From Blastocladiella emersonii ATCC 22665 (Eukaryota > Blastocladiomycota > Blastocladiomycetes > Blastocladiales > Blastocladiaceae), in contig JANHCV010000014.1 of NCBI GenBank assembly GCA_025594325.1, positions 310,001 through 374,000 on the forward strand: a stretch of DNA of 64,000 bases. Reading direction: 5' to 3'. Position numbers and translations under genes: made by a program. Positions 55,166 through 64,000 of the stretch are shown here, piece after piece. Position 1 is the first letter of the stretch. Each line of letters starts with the position of its first letter. The notes below the pieces were generated by a model that was not told the DNA's origin, ran no database searches, and saw only the letters and a list, made by a program, of their open reading frames with translations.

Positions 55166-56306
55166 CTTTCGATTTCGATTCTCATCCACGAGTAGTTTGA
55201 ACGCGCGAATCGAGAATTCTAGCATCTCATAGAAGCAGCACGCGGACCACGCACTCGAAAGCGGGACATGGTGCGTTGTCCACGCGATGCGCGAGTTCAA
55301 GTCGCGCTCTCATCTCGGACGCCTTATTCTGTGACACGCGACGAAGCCATCGTCTTTTTGAAGTTAGGCTTCGTCGCGGTGAGGGCTTCGGAACGCTTAG
55401 CAGAGACCAATGCGTGCTTGACTGCTTCGCTCTTCCGAAGATCACGTAAGAGCTGCAGATGTGAGCGGGCTGATGGAACTGACGGCGTGTGTACATCGAC
55501 TCGGAGCCGACTCGTTACGAGGGCCGCGAGACGCGTCGCGAAAACAGGTGACCGGGCACGTGTGATGCGCGTCTGGGGAAAGCGATCGACTGACTCACCG
55601 CCAGCACCGTCACCGCTCGCGACTCACCGTTCGCGCGGCCGTTGGCTCCATCGCGCGCTCGAGCTGGATCGCGCTCCCGCTCTCCCTCTCCCTCTCCCTC
55701 TCGTAACGCCCACAGGCACAATTGCAACCATGGAGCAGAAAATGGAGAGGTTGCGCAGTGAGAGAAAAAAATTGATCGGTCAGAATTTTTTCCGGACCAG
55801 GCGCGGCGTGGAGCGCGGCGTGAAAGCGGTGAGCGCGGCGGACACCCGGCGGTTCCCGCGGTTTCGGGGCACGTGCCTGATTCGCGCTGTCTCGCAGCCG
55901 CCACCAAAGGGCTGCCGCCACCCTGTCACCCTGTTGTCGTCGTCCTGCCCGACCTCGCCGGCTCTCGCTCCCGAGGTTGCACCGACCATTGCCCTATGAA
56001 CCAATGCATTGCTTCTCACGCAGCTCGCCCGCATCGCCGATTTGGAGCCCGTCACTCCCAGCCACGGACTGGCTCCTCGGTGCTGACGCGGCGGCCTTCA
56101 GCGCTCGCAGGCCCACTCGTCACCATGGCTCCGCTGCTGGCTCGGGCACCCTCCGCCCGCGCACTTGCGTCCAGATGCCGCGCCTCGGTCATATAACTCG
56201 GCGCGACCCCGCCAGGCGCTCGCCATGACCTGCGCTTGACCGTCTTCCTTCTCCTCGCCCAATCCCCCCCTCTCCCATCCATCCCCCATCCCACCCATCC
56301 CTCACC
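55166..56306. repeat. Intergenic stretch with a second copy of the F-box-like gene's leader
   Basis: The words CGCGAAAACAGGTGACCGGG, GATCGCGCTCCCGCTCTCCC and AACGCC match the leader before 54212. The copied leader ends at an ATG (55730, MEQKMERLRSERKK), but the following frame is short and unlike the F-box gene. I read this as a duplicated promoter without its gene. No other gene seen up to 56306. Confidence 0.5.
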
Positions 56307-58213
56307 ATGACCTGGCCCGTGCCGTACATCGTCGCAGCCTTCATCCTTCTCAAAGCCCGCATCCGCGCCGACCCCTCTCTGACCCTCCTCCAAGCCACTC
56401 AGCTCGTCGCTGGCAACAGCGTCGCCGCCCGCACCCGCCTCCTTTGTGACGAACTCCCCCTGCCCCGCGAACTCGATCCGCCCCCTCACTGCCTCGAAAA
56501 CGTGGCGGACGCCGCGCGCCGCGTCCTTCGCTCGGCTTCCCTGCCCGCTCGCTTCGCTTTGTCGCCATGGGCCGATATGGCCCAGAGACTCTACAACGAG
56601 CTGTGCGCGCATGAAAAGCGTCTCACCGGTGCGGCGAAGGCTGCGACTGCTGCCGCTCGGGCCTCGCGCGCCGCTACCGAGCAGGCCCGTGATGATCTCG
56701 CGGCCCGCGTGCAGGCTGCAGCGTCCGTGCCGGGTATCGGGCCTGGCTCGCTCCCCGCCGGACCCTCGGGCTCTTCGGCGACGTCGCCCTGGTCCGTGTC
56801 GGCCGCCACGGCCGCCGCCGCCGCCGCTGCTGCGTCGCACCCGCACCCGCACCACGGCGCCTCGTCCTCGTCCATGTCGGCCGCCACGGCCGCCGCCGCC
56901 GCCGCCGCTGCGTCGCACCCGCACCCGCACCACGGCGCCTCGTCCTCGTCCATGTCGGCCGCCATGGCCGTCGCCGCCGCTGCTGCGCCGCACCCGCACC
57001 CGCACCACGGCGCCCCGTCCTCGTCCATGTCGGCCGCCATGGCCGCCGCCGCCGCTGCGTCGCACCCGCACTACGGCGCCTCGTCCATGATGGCGACCCC
57101 GTCGTCAGCGGGCTTCTCACACGGTGATGCGGATGAGTACGAGTACGAGTACGAGTACGGTGACGATGAGGCCGAGCTGCACGCTGAACCCGCTCGGCGC
57201 ACCGCGCCCCGTGGCCGGACCCAGCGCAGTTCGAGTGGTCGCGTTCCTCGCCGCCAGGCTCCGTACGCTCGTGCTCGCTCGCACCATTCGCAGCCCACCC
57301 CTTCCTCACAGAACTCTTACCACGCAGCTGCGGAGGTGACCAGTTTTCCACCCCCGCCCCCGCCCCCGCTTCCGCCTACGCTGCTGGCAGCAAACCCACT
57401 CGCGGCCTTATCCGCCTTTCTCCTCAACGCTGCTCACCATGTGGTCTCTGGTACGCTCAGGACGAAAGAAACTTATCCAAGCCTTGGTCGTGCTCTTGAA
57501 GCTCACGCACCTGTGATCTAGGAGGACTCAACCCGCATCCGCAACTCGGCGGCGCCCAGTACCCGCACCTGCCGCTCGGCGGCGCCCAGTACCCGCACCT
57601 GCCGCTCGGCGGCGCCCAGTACCCGCACCTGCCGCTCGGCGGCGCCCAGTACCCGCACTCGCAGCAGCAGCACCACCACCACTCGCAGCTCGGCGGTGCC
57701 CAGTACCCGCACTCGCAGCAGCAGCACCACCACCACTCGCCGCTCGGCAACGCGCCGCACCCGCCGCTCGGCAACGCGCCGCACCCGCCGCTCGTCAGCG
57801 CGCCGCACCCGCAGCCCGGCGGCGCCACCAACCTGCAGCAGCTGTACATGTCGGTCAACGTGCACCAGCAACCGCTCGACTTTGACCCGTACAACCTGCC
57901 GGTCAACCACTCGCGCGACGACGATGACCAGTTGCCGCGGACGGTCATCCTCAACAACCAGCAGCTCATGGCGCTGATGAGCAACATGATCTCGAGCTCG
58001 CCGTCGTCTCCTACGCGCGGCATGGTCACGCCGGAACTCGCTGCAGGAGAATTCTCGATCCTGCCGCCGCAGCAGTCTCGGGACATCATCAGCACGCCGC
58101 CGCTGCCCGAGACCGCGACGCCGCCGCCTGCGCTTCAGCACGAGGTCGGCGCTCATTCCCCGCTGGCTCAGCCGCAGGAGATTGCGCCGCCGTCGCCCAG
58201 TAGCAGCCTTTGA
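56307..58213 (+). CDS. Unrecognised protein with two coding minisatellites
   Basis: Two exons, 56307-57450 and 57522-58213, with a 71 nt phase-1 intron (GTACGC...CTAG); 611 residues. The N-terminal ~110 residues are a compact helical region (WPVPYIVAAFILLKARIRAD through SPWADMAQRLYNELCAHEKR). It weakly recalls the diverged cyclin fold of fungal PCL/Pas1 cyclins, but I would not assign it. Then come four tandem ~25-residue repeats ending SHPHPHHGASSSS, an acidic EYEYEYEYGDDEAE stretch, and across the intron a second array (GGAQYPHLPL repeats, then His/Gln-rich). The C-terminal ~110 residues hold QLPRTVILNNQQLMALMSNM. The in-frame junction of the array supports the intron. It converges with the DDE nuclease gene (107 nt between stops). 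Confidence 0.55.
57540..57790 (+). repeat. Coding minisatellite, 30 nt unit
   Basis: A 30 nt unit (core GGCGGCGCCCAGTACCCGCA) repeats at least three times nearly perfectly from about 57549. It is followed by longer variants ending in CAGCAGCAGCACCACCACCA and then by 24 nt units encoding LGNAPHPP. All are in frame with exon 2 of the gene above. Confidence 0.7.
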
Positions 58214-58320
58214 ATCATCATGTCCTGTCCGTTCTCGCTCCTGTCCGTTTGCACAAAAGATATCGATGTTCGTGATGTACATGCAGTCCTCAATCGTAAG
58301 TGCATCAAAGGGCGAGTGTA

Positions 58321-59424
58321 TCAATCAAACGACACCTCGCCATCAAGGTATTGAACGATAGTGGGCGGGACCAGGTTGAACTTGTCAGAAATTTGGTTGC
58401 CGCGATACAGGCACGTCTTGAGGTTCGTCAGAAAGACGGCGGCAAAGTAGAGATCGCGCATCGAATGGACAAAGAATTTGTTGTTCTTGGCGTAATCGAT
58501 GAAAGCCCAATCGCGAAGAACTTCACCAAAGCCCCACTCAACAGCAGCGCGAAGCGGGCACATGGCATTTCGAAACTGGCGCTGCTCAGGCGTCATTGGT
58601 CCGCGGCGCGTTGGGACGATGGTGGGCAGATTTCCTGGATACGCCGAATCGGCATACAAGACATAGCGGTTTCCGTGAGGAGTCCATGGGAGTTCCAAAA
58701 GACGCGGAAGTAGTTGCGAGCGGCGGAGCACATTTGCATCGTGGAAGGAAGCAGGCCAGACACCGCGAAAATCAATGAAGAGTCCATTCGGCGCGACAAC
58801 ACCTTGCATCTTGAGACCGTGGATCCGTTTTTGGCCCGTGTAGAGAATCCGTTGAACAGCATTGTGTCCGCCAGGCCGAGCAACCTTGCGAATTGTCCCA
58901 TCAAGAAAGCCAAAGCAGTTGGTCATTGGAGCACCTGCTTGATGGATGGCCGTTGAAAAAGCATGAAGCACGCGGGGCGGGTAAGCTTGGGGCCTGATTG
59001 TCAAGAGGTGCATCCAACGGTTGATGAGAATCCGTAGGACCTCGTTCACGACACGCGAAAGCGTTGTCGCGTCGCGTGGAAAGATGAGGCACAAATCTCC
59101 AAGGCGACAAGGGTACGCGAGGCGCCGTAGGAGGATACATAGGGCTTCGATGCGAGGCACGACCGTGTTGTTGTCGATTCGCACGTCTCCAGGGAGTAGG
59201 CGAAAAGCAAGGTATCGAATATCGTCGCGTTGAAAGCGAAATTTGGCCCAGCAGTCTCTGTCGTCATGCTCGTCGAGTTCAAATGGTCCCTGGCGCCACT
59301 GCTGCCGACCCGTGGGCTTGGGCCGGCGCACCTGGAGTGCGAGCTGCTGCTGTTGGTACAACGCGACTAAAACCGCCGCAAACGTGACATAAACCACTGC
59401 AAGAGCGACAGCCTGACGGTCCAT
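58321..59424 (-). CDS. PIF/Harbinger-type DDE nuclease (HARBI1-like)
   Basis: Transposase-derived endonuclease family. 367 residues from ATG 59424, intronless. The DDE signature is complete by eye: FGFLDGTIRKVARPG (first Asp), YVLYADSAYPGNLP (second Asp) and VEWGFGEVLRDWAFI (Glu). Around these are YTGQKRIHGLKMQGV and the FHDAN motif. Upstream is the helical region with RRLAYPCRLGDLCLIFPRDA. The N-terminus begins with a hydrophobic stretch (VALAVVYVTFAAVLVALY) that is odd for a nuclear enzyme; it could be a membrane anchor or a false start. I found no terminal inverted repeats by eye, so it may be an immobile or host-adopted copy. Confidence 0.85.
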   Translation of the reverse strand: MDRQAVALAVVYVTFAAVLVALYQQQQLALQVRRPKPTGRQQWRQGPFELDEHDDRDCWAKFRFQRDDIRYLAFRLLPGDVRIDNNTVVPRIEALCILLRRLAYPCRLGDLCLIFPRDATTLSRVVNEVLRILINRWMHLLTIRPQAYPPRVLHAFSTAIHQAGAPMTNCFGFLDGTIRKVARPGGHNAVQRILYTGQKRIHGLKMQGVVAPNGLFIDFRGVWPASFHDANVLRRSQLLPRLLELPWTPHGNRYVLYADSAYPGNLPTIVPTRRGPMTPEQRQFRNAMCPLRAAVEWGFGEVLRDWAFIDYAKNNKFFVHSMRDLYFAAVFLTNLKTCLYRGNQISDKFNLVPPTIVQYLDGEVSFD

Positions 59425-59690
59425 GGTGATTTCATGCAGTTGCGTGTGCTTGTGGGGACGGCGTATGTGTTCAAGCGAAGCACGAGCGCGGGAGCATGAG
59501 CTGGCGCGCAGGCCGCGAGCGCGGCGCAGGGGGGCGACAACGGCCATCCGCGTGCCATAAAGTCGAGTGGCTGCCACTCCTTTCAACCCGTCCCCCACGC
59601 GTCTCGCTCGCGCGCGGCGGTCAGCTTACCCTCCCGTCGACAGCTCCTTCCGCTTCGCTCATCGTGCATGAACGATTCCCACTCTATGCA

Positions 59691-60498
59691 ATGAAATGGC
59701 CACTCCATGAACATGTGATGTCGGAGAAGAAGTTCCGCGAATTTATGCTCGAATTCATGACCCCGACCGACATCACGCGCGTCATGACGTTCCGGCGACG
59801 CATCGCCCGCGAGGAGGCGCAGATGTTCCGAGAGATCCTGCGCCAGTCAACTACCGCGCGAATCGAGCACTGCCACCGCCGCGCCCTCGCCCTCGCTGGC
59901 CCGCAGGACCATCCAACCGCTTGGGATGCGCCGCTCGGCACGTTTGCGCGCGCCGAGTCGGACCTGGAGCGTAACCTCGCTAGCGCCATCCAGGAGGTGA
60001 ACACGCGGTACGAGCTGCACATGTACAAGGCCGACTGGTACTGGGGGTATCGCGTGTGGGACGAGCCGACGCGCTACTGGCTCGCGTCCATGCAGGAGTA
60101 CGAGACGGGTGTGGTCGGACGTTTGCACCTCGAGCCCCGACGTGCCGAGTTTTGTCCCGCTCATCTCCTACTCGGAGCTACCCTCGAGTCCATCGACTTC
60201 TTCTGCCGAGCTCGTCCAAGGGCTGGGCTCCGGCTCGGGCACAACGGCCGCACCCGCGCCGGCGTACGGTCTCCACGCGCCCGCCGACCTCGCCGGCGCC
60301 ACGCACGGCCTCGACGCGCCCGCCGACCTCGCCGGCGCCACGCACGGCCTCGACGCGCCCGTCCACCTGCCCGCTGCGGCTCCCGGGTTCCACACGCACG
60401 CCGCTCAACCTGCCGTCGCGGTCGGGTTCGGTGTCCCGCTCGCCCAATTCGGGCCTCTCGCCGCTGCCGCCGCCCATCAACTGGATCCGTTCCTGTAA
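59691..60498 (+). CDS. Unrecognised gene with a frame break near 60100
   Basis: From ATG 59691 (MKWPLHEHVMSEKKFREFML) the frame encodes a helical, charged protein (DITRVMTFRRRIAREEAQMF, YELHMYKADWYWGYRVWDEP, YWLASMQEYETG). Near 60105-60110 the coding look moves to the next frame: VPSFVPLISYSELPSSPSTS, then 13-residue repeats of the type HGLDAPADLAGAT, ending HQLDPFL at 60498. No intron of normal length fits, so this is a frameshift, an assembly error or two genes. It is divergent from the DDE nuclease (266 nt between ATGs), which suggests a shared promoter. The protein has no Myb-like domain, so it is not an obvious Harbinger partner. Confidence 0.4.
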
Positions 60499-60658
60499 GC
60501 TCAAGCTCAACTTCGAGATCCGCATGGCTTCGCTGTCGTGCAAGCAGCAGCCGCTGTCGCGCTCGTTCTCGAACTTGACCTCCCATCATTGTCCATTGCC
60601 CGCATGATTTCCTCCCTGTATATACTCAGATCTATTCACCGTCCAATGCTTCACTCCC

Positions 60659-63610
60659 TTGTTCGCCACGCTGCGCTCTTCGACGTGCGGCGGGTCCAAG
60701 GACGTGCAGTCGCTCGCCATTCTCGCCGTGCAGATCAAGGACAAGGAGGGCATCGAGCTCCTCATCCAGCTGGCCACGGCGCTGTCCAAGGACGGCGAGC
60801 TCCCCCCGCAAGCAGTTCATGTTCCTACATATTCGCGACCAAGTCCGCGGCGTTCTCGGCATCACGATCCAGTTCTACGATCCCGCGACGATCGAGGCGT
60901 GGTGCTACTTCCACGCCGAGGGCGGCGGCCACAAGGCGTTCCGGTACCTGCGCGGGCCCGGAAAGGCCGTGCCCGCCGGCCTGACTGACGGCGTCCGTCA
61001 CAACGCACACGGCACCCCGCACCTCATCAACCTGTTCATCCCGGACACGCGCACAGTGCAGCGCAAGGCCAAGCAGGACCTGGACAAGAAGAACCCGATC
61101 GGGCTCCAGTACGGCCGCATCGAGGACGTGGCCAAGTACGTGACGGAGCAGAAGGCCAAGGGCAACATCGTGGAAGTGTGTGTCGCGTTCGACGGCACGG
61201 ACAAGCCCAACGAGCCGCGTCACTATGAGGACGGCATCGTCCAAGGCGGCCCAGAGTTTGGTAACCTCGTCAAGGCGTTCAAGCTTCTAGCGGAACCCGG
61301 TGCGGCTCGCTTCGTGCGTTATTGTCGCTCGATACGCGCACCCTGACGTCCCGATCCGCGTGTAGTCCACGACGAGCGCTTCAAGGACGCGTCCGACCCC
61401 AAGTTCGCGCTCCCCGTTGAGCTGATCGACAAGCTCAAGGTCGACGAGCTCAACGACGCGTGCGATGCGGCCGAGCAGGCCGTGTCCGAGTTCCACGCCG
61501 CGCCAGCCGCAGCAGCAGCCGCGGTCGGGTCGGAGAGCGGCGGCGCGGCACCAGCACCGGCCACCGCCCTCCCCGGTTTCAACGAGAAGGACAAGCTTTG
61601 CAAGTGCGCGCAGCAGGTCATCGACACGCTGCGCTACCTCTGCGAGCGCGCGAACGTATACTCGGAGGCGCTCGCTGAAAAAGAGGAGAGGAAGCGGAGC
61701 AAGATCGAGAGCTCCTAGACCTCGGACGCCTCCAAGGAGAAGGCCAAGGTGGCCCTCGCCAAGCTGAGCGCCAAGTGCAGCCGTGTCCATATGTACGCTC
61801 AACAGGTTTGTGGTCGGCGATCATGACCGCTTACCTTTGCTGTGTCTGATTAGGAACATTTCCTGGCTCGAGCTCCACGCGCAGCAGCTCGAACAGCAGG
61901 TGGCCATGGTCATGACTGAGCAGGGCCCGGTCCAGCGCCCAACCAAGGTTGCCCTTGATCTGCTGCAGCTCATCATCGAGGCGCGCGATGGTGCCCACGA
62001 CGCGCTCGTGGCCGACACCGCTGCGGCGACGAAAAATCTCGTCTTCACCGTGACCGACCACGCGCTCAACAACCTGCAGTTCGTGGTCGCTCGCCTTCTC
62101 GTCGCATCCGAGTCCGCCAGCATCATTCTACCCGTACTGCGGTACATCAACTACGAGCTCAAGAAAGCTGGTATCTCGGTGGCCGCCCAAGCGTACGTTC
62201 TCCTCGTCCCACATCAGCGGCGCTTGCTGACAGGGAGTTTGCTTGTATAGGAGCGACGGCTCGAACGCCAACTGCCTCATGGGTCGCGGACCTGGCGCGG
62301 CGTGCTACCCGCAGATGGTTCGTGACGCGCAAGCGCAGTGGAAGAACATGGAGGAAGATGCGCTGCGCGAGTGGTTCAACTGCAACGTCGATTCGGCCAT
62401 GTCGCTGCTCAACAACTCGAGCGACGTCAAGGCCAAGTGGAATGAGCACTACTTCACGACCTGGAAGAAGGACGTGCACATCAAGGCCATCATCGAGGTC
62501 CGCGACAAGCTGAGACGGAGCCCTTCCGCGACGGTCACACAGGCGGCGTTCACGAGCGTGCAGACGGTGCTGTGGATCGACGCGCGCCTGAAGCTCAACC
62601 CCAAGCACGACGTACGGCGAGTACCATGGGTTCCTGTGATTCGAGTCGGGCTCGACGGTCAGCTGCACGAGATCGTGACGGTGCACGACCGCGACCACGC
62701 GTTCAAGCGCGCCGCGATCCACTTCAGCGAGAGCTCCATTGAGGGCAAGACGGACCACACGCTGATCGACAAGATCATCAAGCTGTTCCCCGAGGTGCTC
62801 GGCCCAAAGTGGAAGAAACGCGATCGACAAAACGTTCCCGAGGCGCTACGGCTGTTCTCAATGGAGTGCATCGACAAGGTGCGCGAGGCGGCCGGACCCA
62901 ACAACGAAAAAGGTACTGGACTCTGCATCATCCTCAACACCTGCCGGAAGCTCCAGGACGCGATGAACAGCTCCGACCTCGACATTGAGCAGCGGCACCA
63001 GCTCGTCAACGAGGCCGGCAGCATCTTCTACCTCGCGTTCCTCGAGAAGTGGTGTTTGGCCGACGGCGGGTCGCCGACCAAGTACGTGTCCGGCATCCCC
63101 GCCTGCACCATCACGGCCCTGTTCAGCATCATCGGCGCGTTCAAGGCCTTTGACGAGCGCTACGCTCGCGCCAACCCAGAGCCGAACGCCAAGCCGTGGC
63201 GCCAGCGCTTCCTCACCACCGACATGGTCGAGGCGTACTTCTCGGGCTGCCGCAACGCGTGGGGTCAGGACGGGCGCGCCAAGTCCAACACGCTGCCGCG
63301 CATCGTGATCCTGCTCGCCATGAGCAAGGCCGACCACTCGGCCGAGCAGCTCGCGAAGCCGTTTGACGAGCTCGGCGGGTTCGTCGGGTCCTTGTCGCGG
63401 CACTCGATGATCGGCGGGTACAAGCGCAACACGGGCGTGTGGGGGACGATGCGCGGCGAGGGATGGGCACGCGGCACTCCGATCGCTCCCGCCGCCCCCG
63501 CCGACCGCCCGCGCAAGCGCCCAGCAGACGAAGTCGAGGGCGGCATCGAGTCGAGACCGAGCAACCGCGGCTTCCACCGCAACGGCACTCATGTGGGTCC
63601 CCAGTCGTAG
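60659..63610 (+). pseudogene. Large unrecognised, possibly transposase-like gene with several breaks
   Basis: Coding segments continue across ~2.9 kb. QSLAILAVQIKDKEGIELLI (first frame) is followed by a shift in a C6 run near 60800 and then FLHIRDQVRGVLGITIQFYD and VEVCVAFDGTDKPNE. Introns 61300-61365 (GTGCGG...GTAG) and 62193-62250 (GTACGT...ATAG) fit. An in-frame TAG stands at 61716-61718, and a junction near 61810-61855 does not keep frame. The last exon, 62251-63610, is open for 453 codons and includes TTDMVEAYFSGCRNAWGQDG and LIDKIIKLFPEVLGPKWKKR. The first of these resembles the C-terminal segment of P-element/THAP9-type transposases, a weak match. The true start is not clear. It could be a decaying element or a real gene with sequence errors. 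Confidence 0.45.
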
Positions 63611-64000
63611 GCACGGTCGGCGAGATCGTGCCGGGCGCAGCTTCGCGCCGCGCGCCGAGTCCAACGGGTCACGGGCCCGCGAGGGAAGTCAGAGATCGGG
63701 CAGTTGCAGCAAGAGAGAACATTTTTGTAATGCATAGTTATCATGTTTATTGCGATCCACGGGCTTGCCGAGGTCGAAGAGGGAGAGAAGAGCGGCCGAG
63801 GCGAGGTGGCGGGTGGCGCAAGCGGAGGACTGAGAGGCGGATTGGAGTGGCAGTCTATGGCACGCGTCGGCTTCCCTGTGTCGATCATCGCTTCCACAGC
63901 GCGCGCGGTTGTCGCCCCCCTGAGCGCGGCGTCCCGATGGTTTCCGACGCGACGGTCACGCGCTGGGGTCGCGCGCTTTCACGCCGCGGCCGGTCCGGAG
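63611..64000. other. 3' flank at the window end
   Basis: 390 nt. An AT-rich stretch near 63720-63750 (TTTTTGTAATGCATAGTTATC) may hold the polyadenylation region of the preceding gene. No other feature seen. Confidence 0.35.

Noticed and set aside
55730-55999. Short frame MEQKMERLRSERKK considered as a further F-box-like family copy because of the MEQ start
   Set aside because: No F-box-like or ankyrin-like segment follows; only the leader resembles that of the 54212 gene.
57546-57790. Considered a CRISPR-like array because of the regular 30 nt spacing
   Set aside because: Units are contiguous with no unique spacers, are in frame with a gene, and the organism is a eukaryote.

Overview
The window is nuclear DNA of a GC-rich, intron-containing eukaryote, most likely a zoosporic (flagellated) fungus, with Blastocladiomycota as my best guess. 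Intron-split conserved genes of fungal type (SMC4, CIA1, prefoldin 2, an OPT oligopeptide transporter, a TEX2/Nvj2-like SMP protein) occur beside two cilium-linked genes: IFT54 (TRAF3IP1), part of intraflagellar transport, and a MOK-type RCK kinase. Dikarya lack these cilium genes. Taxonomy is inference from gene content only.

Layout. 0-8.5 kb: 3' end of a Cbp3/UQCC1 gene, SMC4, IFT54 (convergent with SMC4), then histone H2B divergent from IFT54. 8.5-12.9 kb: a 4.4 kb gene-free tract of degenerate repeats. 12.9-14.1 kb: divergent histone H4/H3 pair. 14.7-27.7 kb: eight copies of a lineage-specific family with an F-box-like N-terminus and degenerate ankyrin-like helices. Two copies look intact and six are broken. 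They surround an old-yellow-enzyme gene and a second histone H3, and the H3 plus its neighbouring family member form an inverted segmental duplication. 27.8-38.6 kb: six same-strand copies of a second, unrecognised family, called here 'WDRAFAPL' after its core motif. This array is interrupted by a decayed element bounded by CTCAC-rich tracts and by a truncated PIF1-like helicase gene. 38.7-47.9 kb: housekeeping genes CIA1, prefoldin 2, MOK kinase, the TEX2-like lipid-transfer protein and an organellar RluA-type pseudouridine synthase. 47.9-49.8 kb: repeats. 49.8-52.4 kb: OPT transporter. 54.2-63.6 kb: accessory genes, namely an F-box-like gene, a low-complexity repeat protein, a PIF/Harbinger-type DDE nuclease, and two unrecognised genes with frame breaks, the second possibly transposase-like.

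Working together. The conserved genes cover chromosome condensation and packaging (SMC4, histones), flagellum assembly (IFT54, MOK), mitochondrial and organellar function (Cbp3, RluA-like), Fe-S assembly (CIA1) and membrane lipid or peptide transport. The accessory regions are shaped by tandem and inverted duplication with rapid decay. In 20 introns whose borders I placed by reading-frame continuity, 19 have C at intron position +4 (GTACGT/GTACGC), an unusual 5' splice-site consensus. All exon borders are read by eye and have not been tested against transcripts.
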